Program-made: the position numbers and the translations under genes | Origin: Aralia elata | Lineage: Eukaryota; Streptophyta; Magnoliopsida; Apiales; Araliaceae | DNA length: 64,000 nucleotides | Direction: 5' to 3' | Assembly (NCBI GenBank): GCA_034770075.1 | Contig: CM068380.1 | Location: 35,231,765 to 35,295,764 of the forward strand | Shown: positions 11,293-24,512 of the stretch, one piece after another | How positions within the stretch are numbered: the first letter of the stretch is position 1 | Layout: each line of letters begins with the position of its first letter | The notes under the pieces: generated by a model | What the model was told of the DNA's origin: nothing | Seen by the model: the letters and a program-made list of their open reading frames with translations, nothing else | Databases searched by the model: none

Positions 11293-13296
11293 GGTATTAC
11301 ACCAAAGGTGCTGCAAATCAGACAAAAGAAATAGTCAATGTCCCGGATGATAAGGAAGATGCATGGATCAAAAAGAAAGTGAAACAAATAGAAGATGTCA
11401 TAAGGTCCATAAAATGAGCAGGAAATTACAGAAGTGTCCAGTATTCTGATCTATACATATTTCCAAGAGTTAGATATCCTGACAAGTTCCAAGTGCCGGA
11501 CTTTAAGAAGTATAACAGATTAGGCAACCCTTACACTCACCTGAAGTATACATAGGGGAACTCGGATCTTATGTTGAAGACAAGAGCCTTAGAATGCAGC
11601 TCTTCCAAAAAAGTTTGACCGGTAAAACAAGAACATGGTATGCTCAACTTGACAATTCCAAAATTCACAACTGGGAGGAACTAGCCCATGCTTTCCTAAA
11701 TCAATACAGTTTCCAATCCCAGATGGCTCCTAATAGATATCAAATGACTAAGATCAACAAGCAACCTAGTGAATCCTTCCGAGATTATGCCCAAAGATGG
11801 AAGCAGATGGTTGCCCAAGTGAGCCCACTATGGAGGAGAACGAAATGGTAATGACCTTTATTGACATTCAAGAGGCTCCATACAATGAGAATGTATTGGC
11901 TGGCATTGGTAATCCGTTTTCTAAAATGATAAAACACGGAGAGATGGGATTGAAAGTTGGAAAAATTAAGGACCTTACTGCATTAGAAATTGTAGCAGAG
12001 CACATCCAGGTGGGTAATTATAGAGGTGCGCCCAAAAGAGGCTATAAGAAGAAAGAAGAGGATGTCTCCCTAGTGATACAGGGGCAATCTCGAAGGAACG
12101 GCAACACTCTGCCCATCCGAATGCAGGGCAATCATCCTCAGTTGCCACAACCAGCATTCACTCCAAAGCAAACCCAACAGAGAACCATTGAAGATAGGCG
12201 CAAGCGTGAATTCACTTCTCTTAGTGATTCCCTTGAAAATATATTGACTTTACTATTGGCTTAAAAGAAGATTACCGAACTTGTTCCACCAGCTGATCCC
12301 AAAGGCAAGTGGTATGATCCTAGTAAGAGATGCGCGTACCATTCTGGATCCCCTGGTCATGATACCCAAGAATGCTAGTCTTTAAAACATAAAATTCAAA
12401 ACCAGATAAAAAGTAGGGAGATTGTGGTAATACCATCTGAGTAGCCAAACGTTCACACCAACCCTCTCCCTCAACATAATGCAGAAGAAGTTAATATGAT
12501 TGGCTCTAGGAAAGTGGAAAATCACAAATATTTGAGAAAGATTGAAGAATATTCTCCGTGGTCCAAGGCAAGTACTCTAGAAGGGGAGTATTCAGAAAGC
12601 AGTCATGTAATGAGACAATAGTTAGCAAATATAAATATGTAGTTGTGTCAGCTAGCCGAATTGATCGTGTACCAGCATCAGCTCACGTGGCAAATGATTA
12701 GTCAAATCTCAAAGGCTAAATCAACCGCAGTTCCTCCCAGAGTTATTTCCCTCACTGAAGAGGATCAGGCTAGGCTCCAAGAGCAAGAAAAATGGGAAGA
12801 TAAGATGGTCAGGGAGGCCAAGCTGGTGAACAAGGAAAGGATAAACCGCGTGTTGGTTGTGAATCAAAAGTTTACTCCTTTGGGATAGTCCAAGGAGGAA
12901 ACACTGCACCTATTGATAAGCAAAGGAAAGGTCATGCAGCTGCTACCACCCATCAGCCCTCGATCGAAGAGATACGACCCTACCAAAATTTGTTTGTATC
13001 ACTCAAATTCACCAGGCCATGCCACAAAAGAATGTTGGGCTCTTCAGCATAAGATTCAAAACTTCATTGAAACTGGAGAGTTAAGAATAGCAAGCAACAT
13101 TGAGGTCATCACTATTGAGGGAAATACCATGGAAATGAAGGGCTTGTCATACCCATCGGAAGTAGAAAGTTCGGACGAAGTTGTGGCTATAATCACATAT
13201 CTGGAAGGTGCAGAAACCAAACCCCTTATAGTTCAAGGAGCGGCGAAGGAAGCAAAGAAGGCCCTTGAACCCCTTATGTTGGCATCAAGACCATAA
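11293..13296 (+). pseudogene. Gypsy-1 gag, main part, with two zinc-knuckle-like motifs
   Basis: Gag resumes after L1 and is readable with stops through 11594-11851, 11797-12264, 12643-12888 and 12913-13296 in shifting frames. The segment MQLFQKSLTGKTRTWY at 11594 onward is a retrotransposon gag core. Two CxxH...GHxxxxC motifs are present: 12331-12375 (CAYHSGSPGHDTQEC) and 12991-13035 (CLYHSNSPGHATKEC), each followed by a similar stretch with HKIQN, 660 bp apart. Stops include TAG or TAA where CAG, CAA or TGG would fit the neighbouring motif. It is non-functional as it stands. Confidence 0.8.
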
Positions 13297-13311
13297 TATC
13301 CCGTCATCAGT

Positions 13312-14100
13312 TTGAAGGCAGTTCCCTGGAATTATGGGAAGGAAATAAGAGAAGCATCCGAATGCACTGTCGTCTTACCCAAGGAAAACCCTTTGTATCT
13401 ACCAAAGCGAGCGATAAAACCTGTATTAAAACCTGTGATGAAGGTACCCGAAGAAAAGGCAATCGAATTCCTCGCCAAAATGGGACATAATGAGGTAAAG
13501 ATTGTGAAATCACTTGAAGAAGCTCCAACCCAAATCTCCATCCTTAATTTAGTCCTAGCATCCGAAGATCATCGGAAGATATTAATCAAAGTCCTGGAAG
13601 AGGCGCATCTCCCTAAAACTGTGGGTACAAAGAAAGTGAGCCACTTGATTGGCCACATCCTAGATAGTAACATGATCTCTTTCACCGACGATGACATACC
13701 GATCGAGGGAACTTGGCACCATAAACCCTTGCACATCGCGATGATTTCCTCAAGATATGTATTGGGCAATGTGCTAATTGATGGAGGATCAGCCCTGAAT
13801 ATCTGTCCGTACGATACCTTGGAAAAAACAAAGATCAATCCCAATCGGATTCGAAACAGTCACGTGGTGGTAAGAGCATTTGACGGATCGAGAGGGGATA
13901 CTATAGGGAAATCAAACTTCCTATGGATATAGGTCCATATATCTTCAACATCTCATTCCAAGTATTGAACATCACTACCGAATATAATCTGTTGCTGGGA
14001 CGACCATAGATCCATATGGTCGGGGCAGTTCCGTCAACACTTCACCAGCAGTTGAAATATATCATCAACGGGAATCTAGTGATCCTCCCCATCTACACGG
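13312..14100 (+). pseudogene. Gypsy-1 aspartic protease region
   Basis: The frame from 13312 contains the retropepsin active-site context LIDGGSALNICP, with the catalytic Asp codon at 13780-13782. This enzyme would cleave the Gag-Pol polyprotein. The frame shifts near 13925, after which LLLGRP (about 13990-14007) is readable in another frame and is followed by a TAG where Trp would be expected. Gag and protease are separated by a stop near 13294, so the region is not translatable as a unit. Confidence 0.8.
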
Positions 14101-15284
14101 GGATATCCCTATGATTGGTTTGGATGAAGGAGCCGAACCCGCCAGTTTCCAGGCTTTTGAAGTAAGTACTGCCCAATATCGATCCGTAGGCTCCCCTACT
14201 CTGAAGCCAAGGGTATCTCCTGAAGTAATGTCGGCAGCTCGAGAAATGATCACCCGTCAGTATCAACCATGTCAGGGATTAAGAAGAAATGGCCACGAAA
14301 TTAAAGATCCGATCCAAATGCACACTCAATTGGGAAAAGTAGGGTTAGGTTATTCTGGTGGTTTCAAGGGAAGAAATCCTCACAAAAGGGTTCCACCTCA
14401 AACGGCCACCATCCTTCTGCCAAAATTCAGCGATTTTGGTCCCAAGGACCCGCTAAAGAAGATCCCTACGCATACATCAGGTCTGTGATACCCAAGGTCG
14501 ATGGCTCAGCTGGAGAAACAATTGATGATGAAGACATCTTGATCTTAACCAGCGAACAAAAAGTAAAGAATGAGCAATTCCTGTAGGAGATCCAGTAACA
14601 GTTTGAAAGGCAGTTTTGTCTCTCCCAAGTCGAAGGAGGGGATGAGGGAAAAGAAGGCAATGATGACCCCAATTAAGCCATCAACCAGGAAGCCATCCCT
14701 TTTATCGACTGGACTAAGGTAGACATCCCCAAGGAGTGTGGCAATCCAGAGAATGAGCGGGTCTCAGCCATCATTGAAGACATCACTCACCAAAGTGTTG
14801 CTTCCATCTCGGCTATTGATAACTGCATGACTACCAATAATTGGACAGTCGAGCCGCAGATAGTCCACAAAGGGTAAAAGATTGTAGATTAGTTGTAGAA
14901 ATCCCCGGAATATAGGATGTTATTATCTCTGCTCTATTTTACTGTCTGCATGTTTATGTTATAATCATTTCATCTAATGAAAGCTTATGTATTGAAAAAC
15001 AATTGTTATATAATGAGCATTTACGTCTTATTGTCAAGTGTCCCAATTTGAATGATTTTAGCCTTATTGGCGATTGGCCAAATCCGAAAGATAATTATGA
15101 TTTCGATGTAGAGCTGGATTTCGATTTGATGGGGATCGAACAAGAGGAGGTGGATGACAAAGAGGTGCTCGAAGAAATCAGAAGATAGGTTGAAGACAAG
15201 CCCAAACCCAACCTCGAGCAAACCACCACCATCAATATTAGAACCCTTGACAACCCCAAAGAAATCCAGACAGGATCCGACCTC
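14101..15284 (+). pseudogene. Gypsy-1 protease-RT linker
   Basis: A degenerate linker with open stretches at 14111-14488 and 15003-15188. The acidic stretch around 15110-15170 (ELDFDLMGIEQEEVDD) has a counterpart in gypsy-2 near 40500-40545, which confirms it as element coding sequence. Several stops and frameshifts are present. There is no recognised catalytic domain. Confidence 0.65.
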
Positions 15285-16240
15285 ATGCCAAGCCAAAAAG
15301 AAGAAATGACCCAACTCTTAACCCGACATGAAGATGTATTCGCCTGGTCGCATGAAGATATGATCAGGTTATCCACTGATATAGTAGTTCATCGATTGCC
15401 AATTAAAGAAGGTTTCAAGCCAGTCAAGCAGAAGTTGAGAAGGATAAACCCAGAATGGAGCCCAAAAGTTAAAGAATAGATCATCAAGCAGTTTAAGGCT
15501 GGAATAATCATGGTATCCACTTACCCCGAATGGATGTCCAACGTGGTCTCAGTACCAAAGTCAGGGGGAAAGTTCGAGTTTGCGTGGATTACCGGGATCT
15601 CAATAAGGCCAGCCTTAAAGACGATTTTCCTATGTCATTCATCCATATCTTAATAGATAACACCGCACAGTTTGAAATGTACTCATTCGTCGACTATTTT
15701 GCCGGCTATCACCAGATCATGGTCGCCAAGGATGATAGAGAAAAGACGGCTTTTATCACCCCTAGGGCACATTTTGTTATAGGCGTTTATCTTTTGGCCT
15801 CACCAACGCCGGCGCTACCTACTAGAAAGCAATGATGGCCTTATTTCATGACATGATGCACAGAGAAATTGAGGTCTACGTAGACGACATCATTATGGAA
15901 TCAAAAAAGGAAGAAGAGCACGCAGTCCACCTGCAAAAGTTGTTTGACCAACTACGTAAGTATAATCTAAAATTAAACCCCGCAAAATGCACTTTCGGCG
16001 TCAAATCGGGTTAGCTTTTGGGATTTCTCATCAACAACGGGGGCATTGAGATAGACCCTGCCAAGATAAAGGCCATTACTAAAATGTCGGTGCCGCAAAC
16101 CGAAAAGGAAATACGCAGATTCTTAGGAAGGATCAATTTCATCAGTCGATTCATATCACAGTTGACAACGACTTACGAGCCAATCTTCAAGTTGCTAAGG
16201 AAGAGTTCCTCCGAGAAGTGGAATGAAGAGTGTCAAAAAG
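15285..16240 (+). pseudogene. Gypsy-1 reverse transcriptase
   Basis: The reverse transcriptase copies element RNA into DNA. Seen: RLSTDIVVHRLPIKEGF (about 15367-15417), VRVCVDYRDLNKASLKDDFP (15569-15628), FVDYFAGYHQI, then the catalytic YVDD at 15877-15888 and LNPAKCTFGVKSG to 16014, followed by LGFLINNGGIEIDPAKI. The YVDD is intact, but there is a stop near 15478, a frameshift near 15790-15835 and a TAG at 16012-16014. Order and wording fit the Tat lineage of plant Ty3/gypsy. Confidence 0.9.
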
Positions 16241-17330
16241 CCTTCTGCATCATCAAACAACAATTGATAAAAGTACCTATTCTGGTACCCCCAAGGGAAG
16301 GAGTTCCTCTATTCATGTACATCTCTGTCAATCTCCACGCTATGGAATGCATGCTAGGACAGAAAGACGATATAGGCAAAGAAAGAGCCATATATTATCT
16401 TAGCAAAAGATTCAGTAGTTGCGAGCAGAATTATACGTTAATCAAGAAGACCTGTTGTGCATTAGCATGGGCCGCTATAAGACTGTAGCATTACCTGCAT
16501 GGCCACACGACATATCTGATTTTTCATATGGATCCCTTGAAGTACATTTTCGAATGACCTATGTTAAACAGTCAGTTATCAAATTGGCAGTTAATCCTCC
16601 AACAGTTCGACATCATCTACGTAACACATAAATCAATCAAAGGTCAAGGAATTACAGACCAACTGTCTAAGGCACCCACAGGAAGATTCGAACCATTATA
16701 AACGTACTTCCCCGATGAAGGTGTAATGGTCATCCAGCCAATAAGGCGCTAAAACGAAGGCCAATTTTGGAGATTATACTTTAACGGTGCTATTAACATG
16801 GAATGAGCTAGAGTTGAGGCAGTTCTCGTATCCATCACAGGCGAACAATACCCCGCGGCCACGAAATTACAGTTCTAAAAATCCAACAACACGGCCGAGT
16901 ACAAGGGATGTATTTTGGGATTAGAAATGGCCCAAAAAATGGGAGTCAAGCGATTAGCCAATTTCGGAGATTCAGAATTGGTCATCCAGTAATCCATGGG
17001 AACATACAACACTAAGGAACTCCATTTACTCCCTTATCATCGACATGTCATCAAAATAGCGAAGGAATTTGAAGACATCGCTTTTAAGCATATTCCACAG
17101 AACAAAAATGATTTTGCAGATGTGCTAGCCACATTGGCAGCATTAATACATGTGTATAAAAGGAAGGAGGTACCCGTCATCAAATTTGTAATACAGCATA
17201 ACCCCGCCAATCAGCGCTATGTCGGGGAAGTTTTAAATGAAATCCCTCAGTACGAGCAACCATGGTACCACAACATTAAGGAATATCTGCGTAACGAATC
17301 TACCCCTACTGGAGCAAATTGAGCCGAGAG
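16241..17330 (+). pseudogene. Gypsy-1 RNase H region, probably dual (native plus archaeal-type)
   Basis: RNase H degrades the RNA strand during reverse transcription. A degenerate native RNase H follows RT (AIYYLSKRFSSCEQNYT at 16387-16437). A second unit begins near 16770 with YFNGAI-like and NTAEYKG (about 16889-16909) and GDSELVIQ, and ends with the NDFADVLATLAAL tail (17108-17146). A second, archaeal-type RNase H is an established feature of Tat-lineage elements, and this second unit fits it. Several stops interrupt both units, most of them TAA/TAG where Gln is expected. Confidence 0.75.
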
Positions 17331-17756
17331 ACAGCAATTCCAAAGAATAGCGTTCAAATTCTATCTAAGTGCAAACACTTTATATAAGAGAGACGCCAAC
17401 ATGGGACTCTTAAGATGTCTAGACCAAGACCAAGCCCAGAAGCTAATGAACGAGGTGCACGGCGGAGTATGTGGACCGCATATGAGTGGCCCTCTTCTTG
17501 TTAAAAAAATCCTAAAGACAGGGCATTATTGGTTGTCACTTAAAGCAGACTGCGATGATCACGTCAAGCGATGTCATCAGTGCCAAATACATGCCAATAT
17601 CATCCACGCACTGCCCAACGATCTACATTGCATGACATCTCCCTGGCCTTTCTCTATGTGGGGGATGGATGTGATCGGCCCAATCGAGCATAAAGCAAGC
17701 AACGGGCATCGATTCATATTCATTATGATCGATTACTTTACCAAATAGATACAAGT

Positions 17757-20695
17757 TGTGACACCCCCAAATCTGGGTACCTCAATCCCACAGATATGGT
17801 GCTCACTATCCATCTCATTCATATCTAACTACCCACAATAAATGATAATAACAATAATAAATTTAATAAATAATACTCCCATTAAAGGTTTACATAATCA
17901 ATACGAAATCCCAGGTCATCTAACCTTTAATTATTACATCATCAGCGGAAACAAAACATTATTATAATTAAGTCTGATTACAAAATAAACTTTTTGAATG
18001 AAAAGTAAACTATTCATCAGCTACTTGTGCATCTTGCCTTTGCCTTACTAGTAGATGGTTCCTCAGACTTCTAAACCTTAGCTGCAATGTTTTTATGCAA
18101 GAGTGAGCAAAACAATTGCTCACTGAAATAGTAATAAACAATAACAACCTATATGAATCAATAGTGGATAAGTTTTAACTGAACAACATAACTTTCTTTG
18201 GAAATAGTCAATGATACTCGAGAACTGTAGGCTCAAAGGAAAATTCGGGTTTTGAATTAATAACAGAAACCAAGGTCAAAAATATAACTGAGGGTCACAA
18301 GACCACGAACTATGTCCTAGGTTAACAAGTATTTCTACCGTAACCTTTAACAGTCTTAGACTATAAGGACCATCCATCTCGTACTCCAAGGGATCAGCCC
18401 TCCGTATAATGTATTGTGCACAAACATTCTAACGCTATTGCGTAATATAATCCCCTATTCTAGGGTTGTTCATCTCAGATTTTAACATTAGTATCTGCAC
18501 CAAAGACAAGTTGGTTTGGATTAACTTCAAAAGAATTTTAGATCTTTAAAACGCTCATCAACTATGGACTAGTTGAATCAAAAAGGGTTCGATAGCCATT
18601 TAAGAGTTTGATAACAATATAATCTCGTATAATAGTACATAAGCAAAACATGATTCAATAAGTGGTAGAGTCACAATGATTTATAATTGAATAAACATCG
18701 TTTACCGAAACAAGGTTTTCAGAAGAATTAGAAAGCTTATTTAAGAACATAGGCATTGAATCAAATTAAGAACCTCGCTGAATAATAAAGTAGCAAAGGT
18801 TAGGAAACTTGCTCAATGAAAAAGTAGAGTTAAGAAACTTGCCTCGTGCGTTCGCTACACAATTACAACTCACGTTCTTCAAATACCCTACATATACTAT
18901 TAGGATCACAATACCAATTAGTCACATTAAAACTAACTTTATTGGTTAGGTTCATATTTTAGTTAAGTCTGTTACTATAGTTTAAGCTCTGACTATTCTT
19001 ATTATTCATATATCATGAATCTGAACTCCCTATTAGGATATAGTACAAGACATAGCGCTTGAACGACATCTCTATTTCTCACAAACATCGAATTAAAGAC
19101 TTTCATAGATTCTTAGTTCACAACTTATGGTATCATCTTTGTGATTACAATATGATATTGAGCCTTATTACATGTTTTAGGCTTCACTACAGTCATTAGA
19201 GTGGGTTAACTTAACATCACTCAAGTTGTACATTTAAAAGCTCAACACTTGGTCTGTTCTGCATCAGGCGCGGCCTCGCCATTTTTGTTCTTAGCACCAG
19301 CGCGGCCGCGCTGGTGCGCAGACTTAGTTGTTGTAGTTCGCGAAGAACACAGAACAACCCAAAAACTCCCAATTTCTTCACCCAAACAGCAAATTAACTA
19401 AATCCAGTTGCTACAAACTTCATAGAATCAAAACCAAGCATATATAGAATGATTCTAACATCACAACCCACTTAAACAACCAATTTAAAAGAATTAAAAC
19501 TAAAGTTCATGCTCTATCTTCATATTTTAACATGTTTAGCATAACCAACCACGACGAATTCGTTTTTCAACCAATTTGATTCATTCAACTTGCATTGTTT
19601 TCGTTTCTCAAAGTATTACAACAACCCACCATCAATTTACAACTTAAAACATGGATTCACAACCAATTTTGCCTCTAAAACAGACCACAATATATACAAT
19701 AAACCCAAAAGTCTAATTCTTCTTCTTTAACACATAAACACGAATTTGATTGATTCAATTTCAGATATAGATGATACTCAACAAATTATCTACACCCATA
19801 AATACTTATAACCTAACTTTTCATCAAATTAAACCACCAAAGCAATTTTCAATATCATTTCATTGAGAAAATAAGGATGGAGAGTTTTACAGTTGATTGT
19901 TACCTCTTGAATCCTTCTTAACCTAGATAGATGATATAGATTTGCTTGATTAATCCCTTTTTTACTCCTAGATTCCTCAGAGCTTCTTCTCAATTTTCAC
20001 AGGGAACTCTCTCTCTCAATTTCTCTCTTTTTCTCAGCCTTTGCAAAAATAAGCGAATGAAATAAACTTAAGCATAACACGAACTTAAGTTGGATTATCA
20101 GTTACTAGCAAATAAGGGGTCTCAGCAGTTAAAAAAAATACAAAGGGTCTAAGCCTTGTTTGGGAGAATCCAATTAAGCTTCCTTAATTTATTTTCATTT
20201 TATTTTATTATTTCCCCACTATATGATACTCTAGATGTCACACTTAATTTTATTGCTAATTATCTAGCCACATTATTCCCAAAATACTGATAATTACATT
20301 CCCAAATTACTTACCCATTACACCAATTTTGATATTTTCAATTGGATTAAATCAGGTTTATTAAGAAACTAAATTAACCCTTACTAACATATCTATAATT
20401 TCTATTTAGCCAACTATAATTATAATTTTATTTAATAAATCATTTTATTTAGTAAATCATTAATCCTCTAATTTAATTATTTAATTAAATTAGAATATTA
20501 CCATTACACTCACGTAATAAAATACGCACCAATTACAAAATTGTTTATCATCAATTTACTTAATATTATCATACTTAAATAAATTATTTCACAATAATTT
20601 CCATCAAATATTTTTTTTTAATAAATATTCCAACAAAAATATTTATTTAATTCGATAAATATTTTTAATTATTTATAAAAATCCAATTCGTTACA
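17757..20695 (+). mobile_element. L3: non-coding LTR-like element in gypsy-1 integrase
   Basis: It begins TGTGACACCCCCAAATCTGG and ends AATTCGTTACA, splitting the integrase exactly between its first and second catalytic Asp. Flanking pentamers CAAGT and GAAGC match at three of five positions and probably represent a decayed target duplication. Landmarks shared with L1 and L5: GAGTGAGCAAAA near 18105, GGATCAGCC near 18391, 'GGTTAGGAAACTTGC' near 18797. Length is 2939 bp with no retroviral domain. A solo LTR is most likely. Confidence 0.85.
19267..19317. repeat. GC-rich palindrome pair in L3
   Basis: GGCGCGGCCTCGCC (19267-19280) is followed by a perfect 24-bp palindrome at 19294-19317 (first half GCACCAGCGCGG, second half its reverse complement). 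It stands out in a strongly AT-rich element. Confidence 0.85.
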
Positions 20696-21455
20696 GAAGC
20701 AACATATTTCCCCCAAAGTGACGAAAGAAGTGATTGTCGATTTCATCGGGAATAACATCATATGCCGATACGGACAACCGAAAATTCTAGTATCAGACAA
20801 TGCCAAGAATCTGAATAATACGATGATGAAAGAGTTATGCGAAAGGTTCAACATTAAACACCTCAATTCAGTCATTTACCGACCAAAGATGAACGGGGTT
20901 GTAGAAGCGGCTAACAAGAATATCAAGAAAATCATGGAGAAAATGGCAGCAAACCATCGAGGGTGGCCAGATTTATTACCTCTTACTTTACTTACTTATC
21001 AAACGTCAGTCCGTACATCGACTGGGGCAACTCCCTACTCCTTGGTATACAACAAGGAGGCCGTATTACCTATCTAAGTCGAAATGGCATCACTCAGAAC
21101 ATTGTTGGACGCCCAAATTGAGGAAAGTCAATAGATACAAGACCGATACGACCAGCCAGCTTTGATAGATGAGAAAATAATGGCCGCCATCTCTCAGAGG
21201 CAATTATATTAATAACGCGTTTCCAGATCCTATAATAAAACGGTACGATCCCGAGAGTTTAGAGAAAATGATTTGGTATTGAAGAAGATTATTCCTTACT
21301 AAGACGAAGTTAGAGGGAAATTTGCGCTAAACTGGGAAGGACCATTCGTTATTAAAATAGTTTTGTCATAAAGAGCTTTAATACTTCAAGAAATGGACGG
21401 CAAGGTGTTCCCCCAACCTCTTAATGCAGATTCTGTGAAGCGATACTATCCATGA

Positions 21456-21563
21456 GAAATCATTCCAGTTAAAAAAAATAAAAAAAAAATTTAATCAATC
21501 AATCTTGGGTTATGCATAGCCTGAACTACGTAAGACCTAATCTCCTCATTATTTTAGGAATAC
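21456..21563 (+). other. Gypsy-1 3' untranslated region, left part
   Basis: A poly-A-rich stretch (21470-21492) after the integrase stop, then GGAATACGTAGG, where copia-A inserted. The sequence resumes at 30552 with GTAGGCAGTCG. No gene. Confidence 0.75.
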
Positions 21564-21568
21564 GTAGG

Positions 21569-23321
21569 TGAAAGTAGTATGCACACAAGCCAATCATATT
21601 TGATATGATGTAGCATATACTTTGTAATCTTATTCATTTGTTAATGGCATTTTACTTTATCTACATGGTGCTGTTATATTAAATGTGATAAACCCATAGT
21701 TTTGAGCAATGTTTTTAGAATCATGATGGTGATCATGCTAATGAGATCTAAATTCTAGATAGCTCACAAACTAAAATTGTTCCTAATCGTTGGATTACTA
21801 AAAAGGGGATTAGTGAATCCGGATAGATTAGTACATACGTTGCTTGCTCTTATGAAGAGGATGATTGATCTCATCTCATAATCATTTGTGTGGAGACACT
21901 AAAGCATGTATGTAGGTGCTTATTAGAGAATAAGTTCACTGAACGTGGCTCGCTAAGGAATACCTAATGGAGTTTTACTCACTTGTCAATAGGAATTCCT
22001 CTAGTGATAGTAGTATAAGTGATCCTTGGACTTGAGATCATCATAGTATCTTGTGTATGATGAGTTATACTTTGACATGTCCCTTAAGACCTTTAGGATA
22101 TATCAAAGGGTATGATTGGGTATAATAAGTTATACATGGAGATAGGTGAATGATCAACAAAGAATCTACCACTTCTAGTAAAAGGAGAGAATGTCCTATG
22201 TGATTCGATAAATGACGACTCAGAAGTCTTTGGCCAAAGCAGAATGAAATTAGAAAGGAGTTTCTAATTTGCATTATCAGAGTTGTGCATTTTAGAATCG
22301 AAATACATATAATTAAATAAAATAAGACTTGACAATAATTTCATGTCTTATATTTAATTGGGACATTGTATGGTAGAAGGATTGAATTGTACGGTAACTA
22401 TGCACTGAAAGGTTCTTTTATGATTAATGTTGAAATCTATATTATCTGGAAAGTCATTGATCGCTAAGGGGGCTTACCCTTATTGTAGAATAAATATTAT
22501 TTATTTAAATGAATTAAATAGTTTAATTTATTTATTTAAATAAGATTAGAATTGTTCTAATTGATTTATTCACAATCGGTTTAATATGGAGAGCCTAAAG
22601 GGTCACACCGCAAAAGGAAAATATTTATTTAAGAAGTAAATGGCATAATTGTAATAATAAGTTAAGTGTATTTAATTTAGTCTATGGAGATAGAATAAAT
22701 TAAATAGCTTAATATTTATTATTTAATATTTTAGAAATATTAAATATAAATTAATAAGAGGAGTCTTATTATTAATAGAAGTACTCTCACATGAATTCCT
22801 AATTGGATTAGGAGTTTAATTTAATTAAAGGAGTTTAATTAGAATAGAAACCCTAATCCTAAATAGTTTAGGGAAGGGTTTTCCTACATCTATAAATAAG
22901 AGAAGTCTTATCATAGATTAGGGTTACACACTCTTGCATAAGAATTGTAGAGAGTACTTACAATTTCTATAGAGATAGAAACTAGGGTTTTGCCAACACC
23001 CATCTTCTTGAACAAGTATTATTCCTTGGTGGATCACCTCTAGAAGGCCAAACACTTGGGTGGCTAACGTTGATCAAAGGAAGGAATTTAATCGGTGGAA
23101 TTCAAGGAGAATGCGAAGAAATTGGAGGTGAACTTGTACCTGAGGAAGCTAGAATTCTACAAGGGTATAATTCTTATTCTCCATCTCTTTCGTTTAATTA
23201 ATAATTGTGCATAAAGAAAGATCATGGTGATGGTTTGTATAAAATTTTAAAATCTGATTTTATCGCGCTTCCGCTTTATTAATGTAATTTGATTGCATGT
23301 TCGCGTTATACAAACCTAACA
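21569..23321 (+). mobile_element. Copia-A 5' LTR
   Basis: It begins TGAAAGTAGTATGCACAC and ends CAAACCTAACA, 1753 bp. It differs from the 3' copy in a 6-bp duplication near 21870 and a handful of single bases. The same LTR family recurs at 31583, 33938, 53827 and 60413. The minus-strand frame at 22065-22274 recurs in the 3' LTR only because the LTR is duplicated and is not a gene. Confidence 0.93.
22890..22899 (+). promoter_or_regulatory. Putative TATA box of copia-A 5' LTR
   Basis: CTATAAATAA is preserved at the same place in all LTRs of this family, about 1320 bp into the LTR. Confidence 0.65.
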
Positions 23322-23322
23322 G

Positions 23323-23336
23323 TGGTATCAAGAGCC
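23323..23336 (+). other. Primer binding site of copia-A, with one extra base
   Basis: TGGTATCAAGAGCC, one base after the LTR. The copia-B site is TGGTATCAGAGCC, the usual complement of initiator tRNA-Met. Copia-A has one additional A inside the site. Confidence 0.85.
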
Positions 23337-23560
23337 AAACTTTATGCGAATTATTAATTGTTTTGATTCTGTATATACATTGATATGTGTTAAGAACAAT
23401 TTAATTGGGCATAATTGTTTGTGTAAAATTATTTTATTTATTTTTTTATTTATTTTGATTTTATTTATTTTTAATTAAGATAAAAGGTTTATTTTGAATT
23501 GGAATATAATTAAAATTAAAAGTTTTATTTGAACTTGGAATTGGATTCTACGTTAACTAG

Positions 23561-23732
23561 AATAAAGGAGTTTATTCATATATGGAATAGGATTCCATGT
23601 TTCCTAGAATAAAGGAGTTTATTCACATATGGAATAGGATTCCATGTTTCCTAGAATAAAGGAGTTTATTCACATATGGACCTAGAATAAAGGAGTTTAT
23701 TCACATATGGAATAGGATTCCATGTTTCCTTT
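23561..23732 (+). repeat. 47-bp minisatellite in copia-A leader
   Basis: Units at 23561-23607, 23608-23654, 23655-23685 (16 bp deleted) and 23686-23732, each starting AATAAAGGAGTTTATTCA. Degenerate AATAAAGGAGTTTATTTT words continue to about 24000. Confidence 0.92.
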
Positions 23733-24512
23733 AAAAATAAAGATGTTTATTTTGATAAGGAATAGGATTCAACATATTTTATTTTCCAACAATTTTAAGT
23801 TAAAAATAAAGGTGTTTATTTTAAACTTGAAATTGGTTTCCATATTAATTAAAATAAAGGAGTTTATTTTGATTTGGAATTTGATTAAAAATAAAGGAGT
23901 TTATTTTTATTCAAAAAAATTGGATAAATTAAAATAAAAGAGTTTATTTTGATTTGGAATATGATTAAAATAAAGAAGTTTATTTTAATTAAAATTGGAT
24001 TTCATGATAACTAATTAGAGTTGGAATTGGATTCCATGATAACTAATTGGAGTTGAAATTGAATTTTATACTAACTAATATTGCCCATTAAATGATATCA
24101 ATGCATATATGGAATGATTTTATTATTAATGGGATGAATGTTATTTATTGATACATATAGAGATATGTATGATAATAAATAGGGATTGATTATGGACTAT
24201 TGACCAATGTGTGATTGGATTTATTTTAGTGGATGCTTGAATGTATGGGTTTTTATAAATGGGGTCTGCGTACCTCGTCTTCTCTAATTTTTCTTAATGT
24301 AAATTTTATCTCCATCCTATGTATTTCCCCTTGACTGCTGATCAAGGTTTCTATTTATTGTAAATAGTTTTTGTAATAGGACTAGTTAGAATTAATTTTG
24401 AAGAATTGAAGACAAAGAAGCAAGGAGCGCTTGAAGACCCATTTGTAATGGAGTCCGGGTTTAAATGTAATAGTTATATTTAAATTTAATTCTTGCACCC
24501 TAGGTTTGACCT

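Larger units (their letters stand above)
17331..21455 (+). pseudogene. Gypsy-1 integrase, split by L3
   Basis: Integrase inserts element DNA into the host chromosome. The N-terminal HHCC zinc-binding region is readable at about 17437-17600 (HGGVCGPHM ... CHQCQIHANI), followed by WGMDVIGPI with the first catalytic Asp and the FIMIDYFTK stretch ending at 17748. L3 then interrupts the gene. Coding resumes at 20701 with the second Asp (ILVSDNAKN) and the catalytic Glu (MNGVVEAANKNIKK), and continues to the C-terminal region ending at TGA 21453-21455. Stops after 21076 and the L3 insertion make it inactive. Confidence 0.9.
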
